Below are positions 12,859 through 24,019 of a stretch of DNA of 64,000 nucleotides, piece after piece. Position numbers and translations under genes: made by a program. This DNA is from Narthecium ossifragum (taxonomy: Eukaryota; Streptophyta; Magnoliopsida; Dioscoreales; Nartheciaceae). The notes below the pieces were generated by a model, which worked only from the letters and a program-made list of their open reading frames with translations, had not been told where the DNA came from and did not search any database. The stretch covers positions 25,860,129 through 25,924,128 of the forward strand of contig OY986968.1 of assembly GCA_963920575.1 (NCBI GenBank), read 5' to 3'. Within the stretch, counting starts at the first letter, position 1, and the number at the start of each line of letters is the position of its first letter.

Positions 12859-14527
12859 AGCTAACCACTTGTCGTGGAGGAGTGAAGCCAGGTGGGATGA
12901 GCCGGGTTACCTCCACATCCATACCTTGAGTCTCATCTGCTTCTTCACCAGTTTCCTCCACAGCCTCTTCCATCGCCTGCGCCGGTGAGTCGCTCAACAG
13001 AGCCTGGTTGAGTTGCTTAAGACCTTCCTGGTGGTACTCCTCCAAGGCCTCCTCGTCCATTCTCTGGCTCCCAGCCTCCACATCTAGATATTCACTGAAT
13101 TGATAGCTTCGCGGTATGACAAGAGGACCGGGCCGATTGCCGCGGTTTCTTTCGCGGGCATACCAGCCAACTTCATGGAGCGACATGTCTGCTAGGACGT
13201 CATCGTCAAGCTCCACATAGTTGGTCGCCAGTGGCTTAAACCGGTTGGCACCGGGCCGGCCTTCTTTTCTACCCCTTGGATTTGCAGCAGTGACCTCAGC
13301 CCAGCTTAGTTTCGGCCCACTCGCTTTGGGCCCATTAGAACCGCCCTTATAAGGCTCCAAAGCCCCACTCATCCCATTCTGTGCCCTAGCACTCGCGCCG
13401 CCACCGGCTCCCTCCGGACGCCTCCTCGGGTCCCTATCCCGATCCCTCGTCGGCGTCGCGTCTCGACCAACGGCTACGTCCTTTGTCCTTTTCTGGGTGG
13501 CGTCAGAGGCCTCTGTGGCAGGTACGCGTCGCGCGTTGTCAGATCTTGTCTCCTGTTGCTGAGCTGGCTGCTGAGGTGGCATCCGTACATCGTCCCCAAC
13601 CGCACCTCGCGTATTCCCAGTCGCCGGAAAACGCGGCTTCCCCTCCTTTGTTGATGCTGTCATACGTGCTCGGCGATGCCGATTCTGTACAGTATGCCAC
13701 ACACCAGGTACATGACCTTGGCTCTGCACCTTTGCTTCCTCCCTTGAGCCTGTGTCACACTGAGAGCCTCCACTCTGGAAGATGGGGGTTTCATTCCCTT
13801 CCTCCACCTCCATCTGAGCTTTCCCTTTGTCCTTCACTTGGTTAGCTGCCGGAGCCGGTGTATTCCCATGGCACCTCCCCTCAGTATGGCCAAAACCTCC
13901 ACATCCATCACACAAATGGATGTTTTCCTATATAAACGGCTGAAAGAAAGGTTCTCCTCCATCCCTCCTCAACATAGTACCAATGCAGGCCGGAAGGGTG
14001 AGGTCAACCTCAACACACACCCGAGCAAACTTGCAACGCTCGGTGACCTTGGTCACCATATCCAGGAGGAGCGGGGTGCCAGCATCATGTACCATATCAA
14101 AGATCGCTTCCCTATCATAGAATTCAAGAGGCAGATCTGGTATGCGGATCCATAGTGGGGCTTTGGTGAAGGCAGCTGCCGTTGGCCGGAAGAAACTCCT
14201 CCATCTGATCAGCGACAACGTTAGTCCATCAACCATCCACGGCCCACCTGTGAGGATGCACAAAAGGTCTTCATCATAGGCAAACTTAAAAGCAAAGACG
14301 CCCTGAGCCATATCAGTTACAAGGAATGGAGCATCTGTTTGCCAGAGGCTGGCCAATCGCCGCCGCTCCGCCAGTTCACTGCCACTCATCGTCGCCGATG
14401 CGCTAAGGTATGCCGCCACCGCTCCATTAGTCTTTGGTATTGCTCTATTTCCTCCGGAACGGAAGCCGGATGGCCTTGGGGGCTCTTCCCCAAGGTCCGG
14501 CGGCCGTGGTTCTCTCTGGACGCTCAT
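12767..14527 (-). pseudogene. LINE ORF1, DUF4283 and zinc-knuckle protein with one in-frame stop
   Basis: The N-terminal part (14527-13931) is a DUF4283-like RNA-binding domain (LWQTDAPFLVTDMAQGVFAFKF, WIRIPDLPLEFYD). A TAG at 13930-13928 interrupts the frame. The same frame resumes at once with the CCHC knuckle CDGCGGFGHTEGRC (C-x2-C-x4-H-x4-C), followed by a long low-complexity tail. The stop is therefore a single nonsense change in an otherwise continuous frame. The first 32 bases upstream look like 5' UTR. Confidence 0.88.
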
Positions 14528-14575
14528 TTCTTTCTGTCACTATCGATTTAGGTTGCCTTTTCGGTTCGATTAGTT

Positions 14576-14950
14576 GGAGGAGTTCTCTTTGGGTCCTGGT
14601 CCTCCCAACTTTTGGTGCTCTCATGCTACGGATGGTGAGGAATTTCTCAATCGCATCCAAAGACTCAGATGTCGCTAACGCATTAGTAGCATCCCTGACT
14701 ATGAATTGAGCCATTTTCAAGTTGTGATCGAGCCGAGCCGAGCCGAGCCAAATATAACCTTATTTTCAATCCTCGTTTCTCATTCCCATCTAATCTGTCT
14801 GATCCCTCTCGCAGTAGCCGAACACCTCCAACGGCAACACCGTTTGATCTCCTCCATCACCGGATCCCCTCCAACGTCGTCGTCGAATCTATCTCCTCCA
14901 TCACTGCTGCTAGACCCCACCCATCGCTAACATCCTCACCAATCCCAATG
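14576..14950. other. Intergenic stretch with short GAGCC tandem repeat
   Basis: No gene was recognised. A short (GAGCC)n tract lies at about 14729-14748. A pyrimidine/purine-rich segment follows, leading into gypsy reverse-transcriptase sequence. Confidence 0.35.
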
Positions 14951-14951
14951 C

Positions 14952-15149
14952 GAGGATTTCATCAAATACCGCTTCCCCATATCAAGGCTGGATGACATGC
15001 TTGACCAACTGGTAGGTTCTAAACTGTTTTCGAAGATAGATCTCAAAAGTGATTACCACCAGATACACATAAGGGCAGGGGACAAGTGGAAAACATCTTT
15101 CAAGACTCAGGATGGGTTGTATGAATGGATGGTGATGCCTTTCGGTTGA
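14952..15149 (+). pseudogene. Ty3/gypsy reverse transcriptase fragment
   Basis: The plus-strand frame reads [27 protein letters not shown], then [16 protein letters not shown] and VMPFG followed by a stop. This is the conserved N-terminal RT block of gypsy elements (RFPIPRLDDMLD, FSKIDLRSGYHQIRI, FKTKDGLYEWLVMPFGL). Nothing else of the polyprotein continues in frame. It is a short relic. Confidence 0.88.
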
Positions 15150-15159
15150 GCTGCATCCC

Positions 15160-15305
15160 ACATCTTCGATCGGCTTCCTACGAGACTCCTCAGGAGGTTG
15201 CCAAGGCTCATGTTGACAACCTTAGTCTGACCATCAGTTTGGGGATGATAAGCACTCTAAAATTTAATTTGGTCCCCAGCTTTTGCCATAAACACTTTCA
15301 GAAAT
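15160..15305 (-). pseudogene. Ty3/gypsy integrase fragment, opposite strand
   Basis: The minus-strand frame reads GDQIKF, a stop, then [27 protein letters not shown]. This matches the gypsy integrase core ([24 protein letters not shown]). It abuts the RT relic in the opposite orientation, so two pieces of gypsy polyprotein were joined by rearrangement. The internal stop shows it is dead. Confidence 0.87.
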
Positions 15306-16440
15306 TGCTCATTCACGTTTACCCCTGCGCCATTGGGAGAGGGGGGGGGGGGGGGGGGGGGGCAAGGGTAAGGTGCCTCGGCTCGCCCTGCTTCCCGATA
15401 CACAACGTCCGAGTCCGAGATGTGGTGGTTTGAGGTGCCCGAGTTCAACTTGGGGCACACCCACCCTTAACGCCTAGGAGGAGGACGAGGCGACACCGTC
15501 GTGTTGGTGGCTACAAATGTGTTGTCCTATATCAGGTACGTCGGTGGCTTGCCCACATGCGTCTGGCCTCGCTGCATTGCTCAAGGGAGCCGACCGGGAG
15601 TGGTCGCCGACGAGTGTTCGATTGGCATTGATTACTACAAGTGCTGACGGGTGGTGACAGGTGAGGGCACGGGTCACATGTTTGTCATCAGATCCATGAC
15701 AACGTTTGAGCTGAACGCCCATATAAAACCCGATTTTTAAATTAAAAGACTCAATGTGCTGCTTTTAAATATTAGGGACTATATAAAAGTTTTTTTTGAA
15801 ACTATTGGGTACTAATCAATTATTTACCCCAAGTTTTATAATTCATGATCATATACACCGGTATTCTTCCGTATCTTTTTTGAGTTATGCTTCCATATCT
15901 CGTTATTAGTACAAGTCCTTAGATCTTACGGTTAAATGCTTTGAAAAAATACGACAACTACAGCTGTTTGATTCAAATCTACTGGCTAAATTTTAACACC
16001 ATATGGAAGTAGCATGTAATAAACCATGAGTCCAGCTACCGTTACAATGTCTTTCAAGTTTGAACTCATCTTACCTCTCTCCCATGGCAACGGATTGCGG
16101 CCCTTCAGCCACCCACGCCTGCCATCTACGTGTAATACCGCTCTCTTTCAAGCTCAACGCCACCAGCGACGCGCTTCTATCGTTCTTATCCAACACTAGA
16201 TCCACCGCCGACGCCCACGACCACGACCACGGCCATGCCCGCCCCCCTTCCACCACCCATGCTCGACCCCTCTTCTAATTTCATGCTCAAGCTCACAGCC
16301 TCTTGATGTCTCCCGTGGGTTTCGTTGAAACTTGGATTACTGGGGAACAAATCTGGTAGGCAAAAAATACGAATATGAAAACAATAAATTACGAATCTGC
16401 GGACAGAAGAAATCCTCAAGCTCGATCGCTCGATCTAAAG
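15306..16440. other. Gene-free stretch with long G run
   Basis: A near-uninterrupted G tract lies at about 15340-15362. The rest, including small reading frames near 16060-16280, shows no recognisable domain. I see no supported gene. Confidence 0.4.
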
Positions 16441-16893
16441 ATTGATATCTTTAAAACGTATTTGTCCCTATGCTGATAAATCCGTGAGCGCAAACGGTTA
16501 TGTACAAACAGCTTTCAAGATACAATCAAGTTTCAGAACTCTGACGCTGGATCAAGGCTTGCACAACCAAGTCCCGGTCCGAACACCTTTGAAATGTTTA
16601 TGCCCGGAAACAATAAAGCTTTTAGAGAAAGATGAGGATGATTTGATTCACATCTGAATGATTTTAGAATCTCTCTCTTGCTATTGAGACCATCAACGTT
16701 GGGGTTTTAAAACCTCAAATTCATGTTATTAACTGATTCTTTATAATAAACCGTTTCAAATTTGAAACTCATAATGTCTCCGATAAATGGACTATTACAG
16801 ATCTAGACATGCACTTCCTCCAACATTTCTCTCAAACAAAATCATAACAGCTAAAATCATTTAAATCAGGATTTATTTTGAAATAAATTCCAA
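16440..16893 (-). mobile_element. Possible LTR remnant (minus strand)
   Basis: On the minus strand the segment begins TGTTGGAATTTATTTC, a typical plant LTR start (TGTTGGAA). Further in it has TATA-like and AATAAA-like AT-rich stretches. No matching second end or target duplication was found, so this is tentative. Confidence 0.3.
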
Positions 16894-18970
16894 CAGGTCT
16901 CGCAGCGCAAGCTCGGCTCCCGCTATTCGGCTTATGCCCCTCCTAGGCTCCTACGAACTTAACGAGTGGCGGGCCTGAGCATGGAGTCCATTGGTTAGCC
17001 CGCCCATACTTTTTCGGGTCTCAGCCCGCCCAAACGCCTGTTGGGCCAGGAGCATCTTGAACCCGTAGATATTGGGCTTGGACTTTGACTAACCTAATCC
17101 TACCCGGCTCAGCCCAACTGGAAGACTAAAAAAGCTTGGACCCACCACCATGTACAGCACAAGCCACCAATTTACATCTCTTCGTTTCGGCAACTTAAAA
17201 AAAGCCCTGTGGACCCCAACATCACAGCACTACCTCCGGCCAACTCTTTTGATTTTCTCCATTATCTTGTGGGCCCTATGCGAGCGTTGTAAGGGATAAG
17301 ATCCGGATCGGATTTTGTAGAACGTTATCGGACTCTATGGACCCCATTCCAAAGGCGAACCCGTCCTCGTCCCTCTATCCGGCTTTCAAGGCCACCAGAG
17401 GCCGTTTTGGGTTTTCGTCGACGACACCGGAGGACCGGCATTAATGGTGGTGCGGCGAGGGAGACGACTCAGACGAGTTCGGAGGTGGGTTTCTTGAAAC
17501 AATGCCCCGGAGATCATGGTGGTGATGGTGGTAGATAAAGAAGAAAGCATGGGCGGCGATGAAGACGTACGGTTGATGAAGGTTTCCAGGCTTATATTAT
17601 GATCAAGTCTAGGGGATTAATGTGCCAGTGCGGATGATATCTTTGGTTAAAAAAATAGTCTCCAAGAGACAACAACAGAAGGAGGCCATGATCACCAAGG
17701 GCCAATCTGAGATGTTGAGGACCGACCGACCAATAGTGGACAGCGAAATGAATGCTATCTGAATGGTGGTCGTGGTGGCAAACTGGCAATACGCAGACAG
17801 ACAGCAGCAACATGGAACAGTAGAAGTTGGCACCCTCTAAATGCACATGCCTGATGCCTCCTCTTGGCTTCTTCTCTCACCTCCCACGTGCATTGCTCGC
17901 TACGTACTCTGCCTCTCTCTCTTCTTGTACGCCATTAATTAATACCCCTAGCTGAACTTTGTGCGTGGCACTGGATCTCGATCCGTAAAATTGCGAATTT
18001 ATACACACCTACTGACTGATGTTCCAAAGCATGATCTTGAGGTTTACAAGATTTCAATCTCCTTTGGCTAGACAAATTAAAGAGAAATATTCATTCGTTT
18101 TAACAAGCCAATAAGTATGGGGAACTCTGCCGACAGTAAGTATTATCCATTTGTATATCCTACTTCAACTCCCTGACCTGCAATTACGTCGCAAATGATT
18201 GGCATTTAATTAACTGAGGCTCGATCCTAATAACAATAGCTACAAAAGAATTCGTGCCAGCTTCTGACAAATTTGTCTCTAGGAATGAGCAATGCTTCAT
18301 TCTTAATTAATTATGTCAGCTACCTATTAGAATTCAAGAAGAATGAGTTACATTGATAACGTATGCATGTGTTACAAATACCGAGTTAGATCCAGTTCTC
18401 CAGACCTAAAAGCAAGACAGTATGCCTCTGCCGCAGTTGCCCAGAAACGGGCAGAGGCTGCAGACAGAGAGATAGGATCGTAGAAAAGGGGTGGTATTAT
18501 ATAAAAGGAAAAGGAGGAGAAGGAGAAGAAGGATAAAAGAAGGAAAGGCATACGAGCTGCATGTGAGGGGAGCATAGTTTGAGGACAAAGCAAGTAGAGG
18601 CGTGGAAGCAGTGCACATGGGATGGCATGATTCGAATCCAAAAACCACTATCAAACTATCTCTTCCACCTCCCCTCCTTCCCCTCCACTCCCACCACCCA
18701 GCTGTCCTCCCACCTCCTCCACCATTTAACAATGGTACCTCATTCTCATAAATCTATGCTCCATATGGATGCCATGAGTTCCAACTACGCTACTAAACAC
18801 GTTAACTAATATTCAACATAAATATATACTGTCTGCTGTCCTGATAAGACTCGTGACCTCAAATGAAAAGAAATTGAGCCTTTTCGTTAACTAATATTTA
18901 ACATAAATATATAGTGTCTTCTGTCCTGATAAGACTCGTGACCTCAGATGAAGAAATTCGGCCTTTGGTT
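16894..18970. other. Gene-free stretch; GGGCC-type intergenic repeat at its start
   Basis: Bases 16920-17110 carry GGGCTTGGACTT/AGCCCAACTGG-type sequence of the kind common in dispersed plant repeats; a similar stretch recurs at 54383-54640. A short near-direct repeat of about 70 bases (ACTAATATTCAACATAAATA...) lies at 18804-18870 and 18886-18952. No coding region is supported. Confidence 0.35.
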
Positions 18971-19235
18971 GCTTTGGTTGCTTTGCATCAGTTGATGCAA
19001 CACTAATTGATACAGAAATAAATATTTGATTATTTGTATCATCTGATGCAGTATTAACTCATTTTCTGTTTGGTCAGTATATATTACATTAATTGATGCA
19101 GTCAATTTTATTGTATCACCTGATGCTGTATGAAACCACTTTTTTGCATCAACTGATGCAACATTAGTTGATACAGTTGATACATCTGATCAACTAAACA
19201 TGAATTTGAACCTTGATTTTACATTAACTGATGCA
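18971..19235. repeat. Region with many interspersed GATGCA motifs
   Basis: Short motifs such as GATGCAACA, TTGATGCAG and ACTGATGCA recur roughly ten times on both strands within 265 bases. This resembles the subterminal repeat array of a DNA transposon, where transposase would bind. No terminal inverted repeats or target duplication were fixed. Confidence 0.5.
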
Positions 19236-20340
19236 TGTATGCATGCAAAGATAGGGAGGATAACCTTTTATCACCTCCTTTATCCTCAAATATAACGGGA
19301 TAGTAAAATATATATGGATAATTTGGGTTATCCCAAAAAATGGGGATATAATTTATTCTATCCTCATTTAACTCCACATTGATTTCTATTCACATTTCAA
19401 ATAGTAAAAACACTATTTTGACATTTTAAGCGAGGCAAGATATAAAAATACTTATCTCATAATCGCCTTTGGACGGATCATGGTATGGTGACGTGGCATG
19501 GTCATGCCCATCAATGCATCCCCATGCGGGGCCATTTATATTTACATGATGTGAACCAATCATGGTATGACAAGTGGCAGGGGGGGAGTTAAATTAATTA
19601 TATTATTAATATTATTTAATACATTACATAGACTTTTTCTACGTGTAGGAAAAATGTTTTCACACGCGATGATTTTTTTATGCGCTTTCAAACACGCACG
19701 TAAATATTTTTGTAAACGCATAAACATTTTTATTAGCGTATAAAATTTTTTGTGCACTTAAAAACATTTTCATATACATAGTGTATTAAATAATATTATT
19801 AATGTATTATTATAATAACATATTAATATATGTGGGTCCCCTCATGTCATGTGTCATATCATGATTGGCCTACACAGTGTAAAATTTTATTTATTTTATA
19901 TTATTTTAATAATATATATATATGATAATCATATTTTATTAATATAAGTGGGTTCGCATGGTAATGCATTGCCATACCACATTATGTGGTAGCCACCATG
20001 ACCATGTCATGTCATGTGGCGTGGTGGGCATGTGAAAGGCCATACCATGATTAGTAGGGGTAATATGGTCATAAAATAGGTTTTAATCCTCCACATGACA
20101 AATATGGAGGGTCCATATCAACAAAAAATTCTAATAAAAACTACAATTCCTATCATTATTTCACCTTCTATAATTAACAGCAATCATTATTTATTTATCT
20201 ATATTTTTCAATCAAATATAAAAAATAAAATAACTTTATCCCAATCGGTTATCCTCACTTCCGTAAGACCGTAACTATGAAATCCCTCGAACCGGAATAA
20301 CCTATCACTTTACCGAACGATAGACATAAGACATGCAATG
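19236..20340. mobile_element. Nested MITE-like repeats
   Basis: The outer flanks carry GGATAACC-type motifs (about 19258 and, reversed, about 20250), suggesting an outer element. Inside, 19477-20051 is an inverted-repeat element with ends ATCATGGTATGG and CCATACCATGAT; shared GACGTGGCATGGTCATG-like blocks lie on both sides. Its centre holds a second inverted repeat (TAATATTATTTAATACA near 19607 and 19780). No clear target duplication was found. Confidence 0.55.
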
Positions 20341-21116
20341 GATGCAATTATGGTGATTGGATGGTAATAAAGACACGGTTTTACAACGTAGGCTGGTACC
20401 TTAGATCAACACATATATCGCAGTGCGCAGTAGACTCAACTAATGAAAAAAAAACACAAAATTAAGTAAAAATCATGGTATATTTACACACCATAATAGA
20501 AATAACTAACAGATTCTTATATTAGACTAGGCCGGATTACCTGCTGTGCAGGTTTGTTCTCCAATATCCTTGGATCTTCTTGGATTGAACAGCGAAACCT
20601 CCAAGGTTGATGATAGGCCGGTTACTGCAGCAATAATTAGATAAATTAATCGAAGAAGAAGAACAGGTAGAAGGAACAAGATGATCACCCCCCTCCTCAA
20701 GTAGTGGTCACATCGGCACGTGGTTGCTGGTTTCGCCGGTTAATTAAATTAAACCGCTTTTATAACCCGCTACTTTCCCGTATAACCGTTGAGCCCCGCC
20801 GAGTCCCTGCCTCCCTCCCTCCCTCCTCTGCTCGTCTCCCTTCCCAGCTGTTGCTAGCTGTCTTCCTTTCTCTCTCTCTCCTCCCTTGGCCCTCTTCATG
20901 TGACACCAGTGACCACCACCTCCTCCTCCTCCTCCTCTTCTCTCTATCATCAAGAACAAGATATTAAGGGGTTCTCGTTATTGATATATACGTATATATA
21001 TGAACGTTTCATCGATCTCTTTCTTCCCAGCTACCATTTGTTGTTAGAGTACGTTGTTGTTTGTTGATCATTGTCATTGTTATATAAGCTTGTTTTGGGA
21101 GACCTCAGACCTGGGC
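20341..21116 (+). promoter_or_regulatory. Probable promoter and 5' UTR of the bZIP gene
   Basis: A TATA-like CTTTTATAACCC sits near 20757. A long pyrimidine-rich tract (about 20805-20950, including CCTCC repeats) follows, typical of plant leader sequence. The coding start is at 21117. The transcription start is inferred only from these signals. Confidence 0.35.
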
Positions 21117-22756
21117 ATGGAGCAATTGCCTCCCAAGGTCCCTTGCATGCCACCCAACTGGGCCAACTTTGGCCACCAGAGGCCTCCGCCTACCATGATG
21201 ATGTTGAACTCGTCGTCGTCGACCTCGTCCTCGTACAACCAGCCGTCCTGGGTCGATGAGTTCCTTGACTTCTCCGCCGCTCGTCGTGGGTCGCACCGCC
21301 GGTCTGCCAGCGACTCCGTCGCGTTCCTCGAAGCGCCCATGGATCATCATGCTGCCGGGGAGTTCGACCGGCTGGACGATGACCAGCTGATGTCGATGTT
21401 CTCCGACGGGGCGGTCCTGCCGGCCTCGTCGTCGAACCCGTCCACGCCGTCGGACCACAACAGCATCAACGAGGATAAGCCGGCATTGTCACCGGAGCGG
21501 CCCGCATTGACCGAGTCGGAGGAGGCGCAGAGCGGTTGCTTCAAGGTCGAAGCGCAGGCCGCCATGGCTGCAGCGGCGCCGGAGGCGCCTGCCGACCCCA
21601 AGAGGATCAAAAGGTGGCAATTTTTCTACAATGCAGCTAATTTTGAGCACTTTTCTTCACATCGAAACCAAATTCTAACCAATTCTCGGTCTGTTTTCGG
21701 ATTTTGGTAATTAATTTAGGATATTGGCGAACAGGCAGTCCGCCCAGAGATCCAGAGTGAGGAAGTTGCAGTACATCTCCGAGCTCGAACGTAGCGTGAC
21801 AACCTTGCAGGTATACAATTTATAACACACAAATTCTTTTGACCATTTAATTTGGTTCCTTAATTATAGTAGCTAGCTAGTGTCCATATATATATATATA
21901 TTTATATGTTTAACGTCGTCGTCTCCTTTTGTTTGATGATGATGATATAACTAACTGAAGACGGAGGTGTCGGCGTTGTCGCCGAGAGTGGCATTCCTAG
22001 ACCACCAGCGGTCGGTGCTCACCGTCGGCAACAGCCATCTCAAGCAGCGGATCGCCGCCCTCGCACAGGATAAAATCTTCAAGGATGGTGAGTTCGATCT
22101 TGGCAACCAAAAACATATTATTACATCGGGTTCCTCTTTTGGGAGGGTGGACAACTGCATGTGTCTGTCGGGTTAATTGAGTTTGGATCGGGTTTTGGTT
22201 TATTACCAATTATTCCACTGTATAATCTGAACATGACCAATATTAATAATCGTGTCAGAAAAGAAAGATATGAAGTCATGTCTAGTCCGTTCATAAATGG
22301 ATCGACCTGCAGCCGAACGTGGCCAATATTAATTAATATAGTTATATAACCATTGCCTTCATCTGTCCTTTCTTAATTATGTCGTTTGTGAAGGTTGAAG
22401 AGACGGCAAATATGTTCTAATTTTCGTTTTTTTTACGGCAAAGACCATATTTTCGAGGATTGTGGTATTTTGGGCAATTAATTCGCAAATATCGAAGGAG
22501 ATCTAATGTTCAAGGAACAGATATATTAAATCGCTAAGATTTTTTATTTGTTTTTTTTTCCTTTTAAGGTTATTATACGTGGTGTCGTGTGCAAATGGAT
22601 TGAATTATGGTTTCTTGTTTCTTAAAACAAACATTTGCAGCTCATCAAGAGGCACTGAAGAAGGAGATAGAGAGATTGAGGCAGGTGTATCAGCAGCAGA
22701 GCCTGAAGAAGATGGCTTCTCCGGCTGCCGACAAAGCTGTGAGCACGGAGAACTAG
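21117..22756 (+). CDS. bZIP34/61-like: bZIP transcription factor, group E (bZIP34/bZIP61-like)
   Basis: Nuclear DNA-binding regulator. The four exons 21117-21613, 21720-21810, 21961-22087 and 22641-22756 join in phase with GT-AG borders to give 276 residues. The start MEQLPPKVP matches the family; an in-frame ATG 63 bases upstream is not used by homologues. The N-terminal half has the conserved PSWVDEFLDFSAARRGSHRRS block. The basic region contains N170-x7-R178 (NRQSAQRSR), then KLQYISELE and the zipper. The zipper holds the SP proline (ALSPRVAF) that, in Arabidopsis bZIP34/61, is known to hinder homodimers and favour partnering with other groups. The C-terminus KDAHQEALKKEIERLRQVY is also typical. 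No defect is visible. Confidence 0.95.
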
Positions 22757-24019
22757 CATGGTGTTCTTCCCCTGTAACTCAAGGGATTGTGTCGTCGTCA
22801 TTTATTTCTGTACATGTGTACTGTATTAAATTCGCTTCTGTTTATGAACTTTCTTCTCATTGTTCAATTTTTTTTCGACTTTGGGCTGGAGATGGCGTGA
22901 AATCAGTTTAATGGCATTGAATTCTTTGTGTAATTCACTTTGTTGTCACCGGTGTCTAGATCATTCCAGCTACCGATAAAATTGTTCATCATGACAACTT
23001 TTTATTTCTATATTACAATATACCTTCTGCTGATACACACATATTATCTCAAAAATTCATCGCTCGATGTATACTATTATATAATCATTCATCCAATCAT
23101 TTCTCATATTATTACATAAATTAGACTTGATAATCTTTCATCGAAAAGAAGACTCTCTCAACGGTTACAGTCGCAACTGGTAAGATCAATTCCAACATCA
23201 TATGCTTCAATAGGTTTACACAACCCTGAGTCATCAACAATATCATTCAAGTGATTCATCCCAGTGTCACCAACAATATCATTCAAGTGATTCAACCATG
23301 GATCACCAATAATATCATTCGGATTAATTAAACTAGTATGCAAGTCATGAGTATTAAATGATTCGTCGCTTGATCCGTTTCGTGATCTTTTTTTATTACA
23401 AGCTTATCCATTATCTAAATCAAAATATAAATTATAAAATATTTTATTAATTATTAAATAATTAATTAAATCCTAACAAATAAATAATTAACTAAATCAA
23501 ACTAATAAATTATAAATCCTAACATTAATCCAAAGCGGGCGGCTGAAGGGAGGGTTGGGTCCCCCGTTCCACCACTGGCGGCCGACATGGCTTGATCTGA
23601 TCCACTGCGAATGAAATGCAGACGTCACAAAACCCACCATATCTCTTAAAAACAGTTATCTCGAACTCGGTTCCCCCCATTCGTATATGGAACAAGAAAC
23701 TCCGTACAATACTCGATTGCCAATCCATCCAAACCCTTTCAATGAGCTTGTTAGGTTGCTCTCCTGAACAGTTATGACAAGGGCATCATCCACAAGAAAT
23801 CTCATTTTATTTGCCTTCCTACTTGCTTATATCAGCAATGAAAACACTTCACATTTTATTTGGCAAACATACGGGTTCTTTTATAGGTTCCACAAAGGTA
23901 AACAAACAAAATACACGGCTAAATAGCATTTACAAGTGTAGAATAATGCATAGACAGCATTAAAAACAATTAGAGCAGCGCTCTCATCATTTTAAGAGGT
24001 ATGTTTCACATTGAAAGAC
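22757..24019. other. Intergenic region between bZIP and callose synthase 3' ends
   Basis: It contains the bZIP 3' UTR (an ATTAAA-like signal near 22826) and the callose synthase 3' UTR. At about 23235-23330 a unit of about 36 bases with AACAATATCATTCAAGTGATTCA repeats two to three times. The two flanking genes are convergent. No further gene is supported. Confidence 0.4.

Larger units (their letters stand above)
8727..14559 (-). mobile_element. Full-length L1-type LINE retrotransposon, inactivated
   Basis: The element reads on the minus strand, with its poly(A) tail visible as a T run at about 8727-8742. It is bounded by a perfect 16-bp duplication TTCGGTTCGATTAGTT (8711-8726 and 14560-14575), which defines an insertion of about 5.83 kb. 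It carries ORF1 (nucleic-acid binding) and ORF2 (endonuclease, reverse transcriptase, RNase H), both broken. Only about 32 bases precede the ORF1 start, so the 5' UTR is very short or slightly truncated. Confidence 0.95.

Noticed and set aside
16060..16419. Small frames with Ser/His/Asp-rich translation
   Set aside because: There is no conserved motif, promoter or splice structure; composition explains the open frames.
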